Of a stretch of 64,000 nucleotides of DNA, positions 58,683 to 64,000 are shown piece after piece (the stretch's first letter is position 1; every line of letters begins with the position of its first letter). The DNA lies in contig NW_027327641.1 of the NCBI RefSeq assembly GCF_047675955.1, positions 186,001-250,000 of the forward strand. Direction: 5' to 3'. The position numbers were made by a program, and so were the translations under genes. The notes under the pieces were generated by a model. That model worked only from the letters and a program-made list of their open reading frames with translations. It was not told the DNA's origin and ran no database searches. Source of the DNA: Chlorocebus sabaeus. Lineage: Eukaryota; Chordata; Mammalia; Primates; Cercopithecidae.

Positions 58683-61426
58683 TTCCCCAAGAACAGTCTT
58701 AGCGAAAGACTGCTTGAGGGGAAAGCTGTAACTCTTGAGATGAATTAGCAGAACACAAAGCAGTTTCTCAGAAAGCTTCTTTCCTGTTTTTTAACGGAAG
58801 TTATTTCCTTTTTCACCGTAGCCCTCTATGGGCTTCCATATATCACTTTCCAAATTTCAGAAGCACAGTCTTAGCGAAAACTTCTTGAGGAGAAAGTTGT
58901 ATCTCTGTGAGATGAATTAACAGAACACAAAGCAGTTTCTCAGAAAGCTTCTTTCCAGTTTTTAACAGAAGATATTTCCTTTTTCATCATATCCTTCTAT
59001 GGCTTTACAAATATCACTTTGAAATTCCACAAGAACAGTCTTAGCGAAAGGCTTCTTGTGGAGAAAGCTGTAACCCTGTGAGATGAATTAACAGAACACA
59101 AGGCAGTTTCTCAGAAAGCTTCTTTTCAGTTTTTATCTTAGGATATTTCCTTTTTCACCATAGCCCACTATGGGCTTCCAAATGTCACTTTGCAAATTCC
59201 ACAAGAACAGTCTTAGCGAGAGGCTTCTAGAGGGGCAAGCTGTAACTCTGTGAGATGAACTAAGAGAACACAAAGCAGTTTCTCAGAATGCTTCTTTCCA
59301 GTTTTTAACGGAAGATATTTCCTTTTTCACCATAACCCTATATGGGCTTCCAAATATCACTTTGCAAATTCCACAAGAACAGTCTTAGCGAAAGGCTTCT
59401 TGAGAGGAACGCAGTAACTCTGTGAGATGAATTAAAAGAACACAAAGCAATTTCTCAGAAAGATTCTTTCCAGTTTTTATCTTAGGATATTTCCTTTTTC
59501 ACCTAAGCCCTCTATGGGCTTGAAAATATTACTTTGAAAATTCCACAACAACAGTCTTAGCGAAAGGCTTCTTGAGGGGAAGCTGTAACTCTGTGAGATG
59601 AATTGACAGAACACAAAGCAGTTTCTCAGAAAGCTTCTTTCCAGTTTTTAACGGAAGATATTTCCTTTTCCACCATAGCCCTCTCTGGGCTTCCAAATAT
59701 CACTTTCCAAATTCCACAAGAACAGTCTTATCAAAAGGCTTCTTGAGGGGAAAGCAGTAACTGTGAGATGAATTAACCGAAAACAAAGCAGTTTCTCAGA
59801 AAGCTTCTTTCCAGTTTTTAAGGGAAGATATTACTTTTTCACCATAACCCTCTATGGGTTTCCAAATATCATTTTGCAAATTCCACAAGAACAATCTTTG
59901 CGAAAGGCTTCTTGAGAGGAACGCAGTAACTCTGTGAGATGAATAAACAGAACACAAAACAATTTCTCAGAAAGCTTCTTTCCAGTTTTTAACTGAACAT
60001 ATTTCTTTTTTCACCAAAGCGCTCTATGGGCTTCCAAATATCACTTTGCAAATTCCACAAGAACAGTCTAAGCGAAAGGCTTCTTGAGGGGAACGCTGTA
60101 ACTCTGTGAGATGAATTTACAGAACACAAGCAGTTTCTCAGAAAGCTTCTTTTCAGTTTTTAACTGAAGATATTTCCTTTTTCACGATAGCCCTCCATGG
60201 GCTTCCAAATGTCACTTTGTAAATTCCACAAGAACCACCATCGCGAAAGTCTTCTTGAGGGAAAAGCTGTAACTCGGTGAGATAAATTGACAGAACACAA
60301 AGCAGTTTCTCAGAAAGCTTCTTTTCAATTTTTATCTTAGGATATCTCCTTTTTCAACATAGCCCTCTGTGGGCTTCTAAATATCACTTTTCAAATTCCA
60401 CAAGAACACTCTTAGGGAAAGGCTTCATGAGGGGAAAGCTGTAAGTCCCTGAGATGATTTAACAGAACACAAAGTAGTTTCTCAGAAAGCTTCTTTCCAG
60501 AATTTAACGGAAGATAGTTCCTTTTTCACCATAGCCCCCTATGGGCTTCCAAATATCACTTTTCAAATTCCACAAGATATGACTTAGCTAAAGGTTTCTT
60601 GAGGAGAAATTTGTCACACTGTGAGATGAATTAACAGAACACAAAGAAGTTTCTCAGAAAGCTTCTTTTCGGTTTTCATCTTAGGATATTTCCATTTTCA
60701 CCATAACCCTCTATGGTTTTCCAAATATCACTTTGCAAATTCCACAAGAACAGTCTAAGTGAAAGGCTTCTTGAGGGGAAAGATGTAACTCTGTGACATG
60801 AATTAACAGAACACAAAGCACTTTCTCAGAAAGCTTCCTTCCAGTTTTTAAGGGAAGATATTTCCTTTTTCACCATAGCCCTTTATAGGCTTCCAAGTAT
60901 CACTCTGCAAATTCCACAAGAGCAGTCTTAGCGAAAGGCTTCTTGAGGGGAAAGCTGTAATTGTGTGAGATGAAGTAAGAGAATACAGAGCAGTTTCTCA
61001 GAAAGTTTCTCTTCAGTTCTTATCTTAGGATATCTCCTTTTTCACCATAGCCCTCTGTGGGCTTCGAAATATCACTTTGCAAATTCCACAAGAAGAGTCT
61101 TAGGGAAAGGCTTCATGAGGGGAAAGATGTAAGTCTCTGAGATGAATTAACAGAACACAAAGTAGTTTCTCAGAAATCTTCTTCCAGATTTTAACGGAAG
61201 ATACATCCTTTTTCACCATAGCCCCCTATGGGCTTCCAAATATCACTTTCCAAATTCCACAAGATCAGCCTTAGCTAAAGGTTACTTGAGGAGAGATTTG
61301 TAACACTGTGAGATGAATTAACAGAACACAAAGCAGATTCTCAGAAAGCTTCTTTCCACTTTTTAACGGAAGATAATTCTTTTTTCACCATAGCCCTCTA
61401 TGGGCTTCCAAATATCACTTTGCAAA
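58683..61426 (-). repeat. HOR unit B7 (16-mer, 2744 bp)
   Basis: B-class unit nearly identical to B5, with the same private variants (ttccatatatcac, gcgagaggcttc at about 59216). The B-specific block starts at about 59503. Confidence 0.9.
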
Positions 61427-63827
61427 TTCCCCAAGAACAGTCTTAGCGAAAGACTGCTTGAGGGGAAAGCTGTAACTCTTGAGATGAATTAGCAGAACAC
61501 AATGCAGTTTCTCAGAAAGTTTCTTTCCTGTTTTTTAACGGAAGTTATTTCCTTTTTCAACGTAGCCCTCTATGGGCTTCCAAATATCACTTTCCAAATT
61601 CCAGAAGCACAGTCTTAGCGAAAACTTCTTGAGGAGAAAGCTGTATCTCTGTGAGATGAATTAACAGAACACAAAGCAGTTTCTCAGAAAGCTTCTTTCC
61701 AGTTTTTAACAGAAGATATTTCCTTTTTCATCATATCCTTCTATGGCTTTACAAATATCACTTTGAAATTCCACAAGAACAGTCTTAGCGAAAGGCTTCT
61801 TGTGGAGAAAGCTGTAACCCTGTGAGATGAATTAACAGAACACAAGGCAGTTTCTCAGAAAGCTTCTTTTCAGTTTTTATCTTAGGATATTTCCTTTTTC
61901 ACCATAGCCCACTATGGGCTTCCAAATGTCACTTTGCAAATTCCACAAGAACAGTCTTAGCGAAAGGCTTCTAGAGGGGCAAGCTGTAACTCTGTGAGAT
62001 GAACTAAGAGAACACAAAGCAGTTTCTCAGAATGCTTCTTTCCAGTTTTTAACGGAAGATATTTCCTTTTTCACCATAACCCTATATGGGCTTCCAAATA
62101 TCACTTTGCAAATTCCACAAGAACAGTCTTAGCGAAAGGCTTCTTGAGAGGAACGCAGTAACTCTGTGAGATGAATTAAAAGAACACAAAGCAATTTCTC
62201 AGAAAGGTTCTTTCCAGTTTTTAACGGAAGATCTTTCCTTTTTCACCATAGCCCTCTATGGGATTCCAAATATCACTTTCAAAATTCCAGAAGAAGAGTC
62301 TTAGCGAAAGGCTTCTTGAGGGGAAAGCTGTAACTCTGTGAGATGAATTAACAGAACACAAAGTAGTTTCTCAGAAAGATTCTTTCCAGTTTTTAACGGA
62401 AGATATTCCCTTTTTCACCATAGCCCTCTATGGGCTTCCAATATCACTTTGAAAAATCCTCAAGAAGAATCTTAGAGAATGGCTTCTTTCTGGGAAAGCA
62501 GTAACTCTGTGAGATGAATTAATAGAACACAGAGCAGTTTCTCAGAAAGCCTCTTTCAGTTTTTAACAAAAGATATTTCCTTTTTCACCATAGCCCTCTA
62601 TGGGCTTCCAAATATCACTTTGAAAATTCCACAAGAAGTGTCTTCGCGAAAGGCTTCTTGAGGGCAAAGCTGTAACACTGTGAGATGAATTAACAGAACA
62701 CAAAGTAGTTTCTCAGAATGCTTCTTTTCAGTTTTTATCTTAGGATATTTCCTTTTTCACCTTAGCCCTCTATGGGCTTGAAAATATCACTATGAAATTT
62801 CCACATGAAGAGTCTCAGCGAAAGGATTCTTGAGGTGAAAGCAGTGACTCTGTGAGATGAATTAACAGAACACAAAGCAGTTTCTCAGAAAGCTTCTTTC
62901 CAGTTTTTAAAGGAAGATATTTCCTTTTTCACCGTAGACCTCTACGGGCTTCCAAATAACACTTTGCCAATTCCACAAGAAGAGTCTTAGCGAAAGGCAT
63001 CTTGAAGGGAAGGCTGTAACTCTGTGAGATGAATTAACAGAACACAAAGCAATTTCTCATAAAGCTTCCTTCCAGTTTTTATCGGAAGATATTTCCTTTT
63101 ACACCGTAGCCCTGTATGGACTTCCAAATATCAATGTGCAAATTTCACAAGAACAGTCTTAGCGAAAGGCTTCTTGAGGGGAAAGCTGTAACTCTGTGAG
63201 ATGAATTAACAGAACACAGAGAAGTTTCTCAGAAAGCTTCTTTCCAGTTTTTAACGGAAGATATTTCCTTTTTCACCATAGCACTCTATGGGCTTCCAGA
63301 TATCACCTTGAATATTCCACAAGAACAGACTTAGCGAAAGGCTTCCTGAAGGGAATGCTGTAACACTGTGAGATGAATTAATAGAACACAGAGCAGTATC
63401 TCAGAAAGCTTCTTTACAGTTTTTAAAGGTAGATATTTCCTTTTTCACCTTAACCCTCTAAGGGCTTCCAAATATCACTTTGCAAATTGCATAAGAACAG
63501 TGTTAGCGAAAGGCTTTTTGAGGAGAAAGCAGTAACTGTGAGTTGAATTAACCGAACACAAAGCAGTTTCTCAGGAAGCTTCTTTCCAGTTTTTAAGGGA
63601 AGATTTTCCTTTTTCACCATAACCCTCTATGGGCTTCCAAATATCACTTTTCAAATTCCACAAGAACAGTCTTAGCGAAAGGCTTCTTGAGGGGAATGCA
63701 GTAACTCTGTGAGATGAATTAACAGAACACAAAGCAATTTCTCAGAAAGATTCTTCCCAGTTTTTATCTTAGGATATTTCCTTTTTCACCATAGCCCTCT
63801 ATGGGCTTCCAAATATCACTTTGCAAA
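61427..63827 (-). repeat. HOR unit A8 (14-mer, 2401 bp)
   Basis: A-class unit resembling A3 (atcctcaagaag at about 62457, cacagagaag at about 63216). Private changes include aagaagagtcttag at about 62292. Confidence 0.9.
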
Positions 63828-64000
63828 TTCCCCAAGAACAGTCTTAGCGAAAGACTGCTTGAGGGGAAAGCTGTAACTCTTGAGATGAATTAGCAGAACA
63901 CAAAGCAGTTTCTCAGAAAGCTTCTTTCCTGTTTTTTAACGGAAGTTATTTCCTTTTTCACCGTAGCCCTCTATGGGCTTCCAAATATCACTTTCCAAAT
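63828..64000 (-). repeat. HOR unit 9, first monomer only
   Basis: Begins with the ttccccaag marker and runs off the window. It reads ccaaatatcactttcc where B5 and B7 have ccatatatcac. The class cannot be decided from one shared monomer. Confidence 0.85.

Larger units (their letters stand above)
41260..64000 (-). repeat. Alpha satellite higher-order-repeat array (14-mer and 16-mer units)
   Basis: A homogenised array running off the right edge. The marker ttccccaag recurs at 43591, 45992, 48736, 51137, 53538, 56282, 58683, 61427 and 63828. The intervals are 2401, 2744, 2401, 2401, 2744, 2401, 2744 and 2401 bp, that is 14 and 16 monomers. Units of the same class look nearly identical by eye, while monomers within a unit differ strongly, which defines an HOR. 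The units share the first five monomers after the marker and differ in the rest (nine in the 14-mer, eleven in the 16-mer). Nearly every monomer has a pJ-alpha-like box, and I saw no CENP-B box. Confidence 0.93.

Noticed and set aside
41260..64000. CRISPR-like or minisatellite array
   Set aside because: The period is about 172 bp with no short repeat plus unique spacer pattern, and the monomers are alphoid.
1..64000. Human or ape origin
   Set aside because: The monomer text matches the monkey-type alphoid consensus (aagctt junction, attccacaagaacagtc segment) better than human consensus, and the ORF1 coiled coil and Alu variants are not human-like. Judged from memory, so a database comparison should settle it.
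1..64000. Strict two-monomer (dimer) periodicity
   Set aside because: The unit lengths are even numbers of monomers, but the measured lengths in unit A6 do not alternate and I saw no clear odd/even sequence pattern by eye.

Overview
The window is primate centromeric or pericentromeric DNA. About 50 of its 64 kb is alpha satellite, made of head-to-tail monomers of about 172 bp, all in one orientation. The monomers read as the reverse complement of the Old World monkey (African green monkey type) alphoid monomer: most carry a HindIII site (aagctt), and nearly all carry an exact or near-exact pJ-alpha box. Two Alu insertions show Old World monkey AluYR-like features. The most likely source is a cercopithecid monkey; I cannot name the species. 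There are no cellular protein-coding genes, tRNAs, rRNAs or CRISPR arrays. The only real reading frames belong to LINE-1 elements.

Layout. (1) 1-7557: diverged alpha satellite with relics of higher-order structure, meaning near-copies at spacings of 8, 14, 18 and 33/34 monomers. (2) 7558-21337: a non-satellite block. It is best read as one 5'-truncated L1 (element A) that carried about 1.9 kb of 3' flanking DNA, including a solitary ERV LTR and an old L1MA-like 3' end. It inserted at a TTTTT/AA site inside an alpha monomer. A younger full-length L1 (element B), with its own roughly 0.5 kb 3' transduction, sits inside A's ORF2 at 13323-20014, flanked by a 15-bp target duplication. (3) 21338 to about 41260: diverged monomeric alpha satellite with two Alus (34848-35139 and 38686-38980), two very divergent monomers near 25.3 and 26.0 kb, and a cluster of local variants near 28.4-29.4 kb. 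(4) About 41260 to 64000, running off the end: a homogenised higher-order-repeat (HOR) array. It is built from two related units, a 14-mer of 2401 bp (A-HOR) and a 16-mer of 2744 bp (B-HOR). They share a 5-monomer block and follow the order A B A A B A B A after a truncated edge unit.

How the parts relate. The HOR array looks like the younger, homogenised core side, and the left part looks like older satellite that has gathered retroelements. The 29.5-30.6 kb flank holds diverged relatives of A-HOR-specific monomers, so the HOR probably grew from this neighbourhood. L1 B keeps an open ORF1, but its ORF2 has two single-base deletions, so it should not be autonomously mobile. The point most worth following is the mixed 14-mer/16-mer HOR, because alpha satellite in Old World monkeys has usually been described as lacking long multi-monomer HORs. 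All similarity statements were made by eye; no alignment or database search was run.
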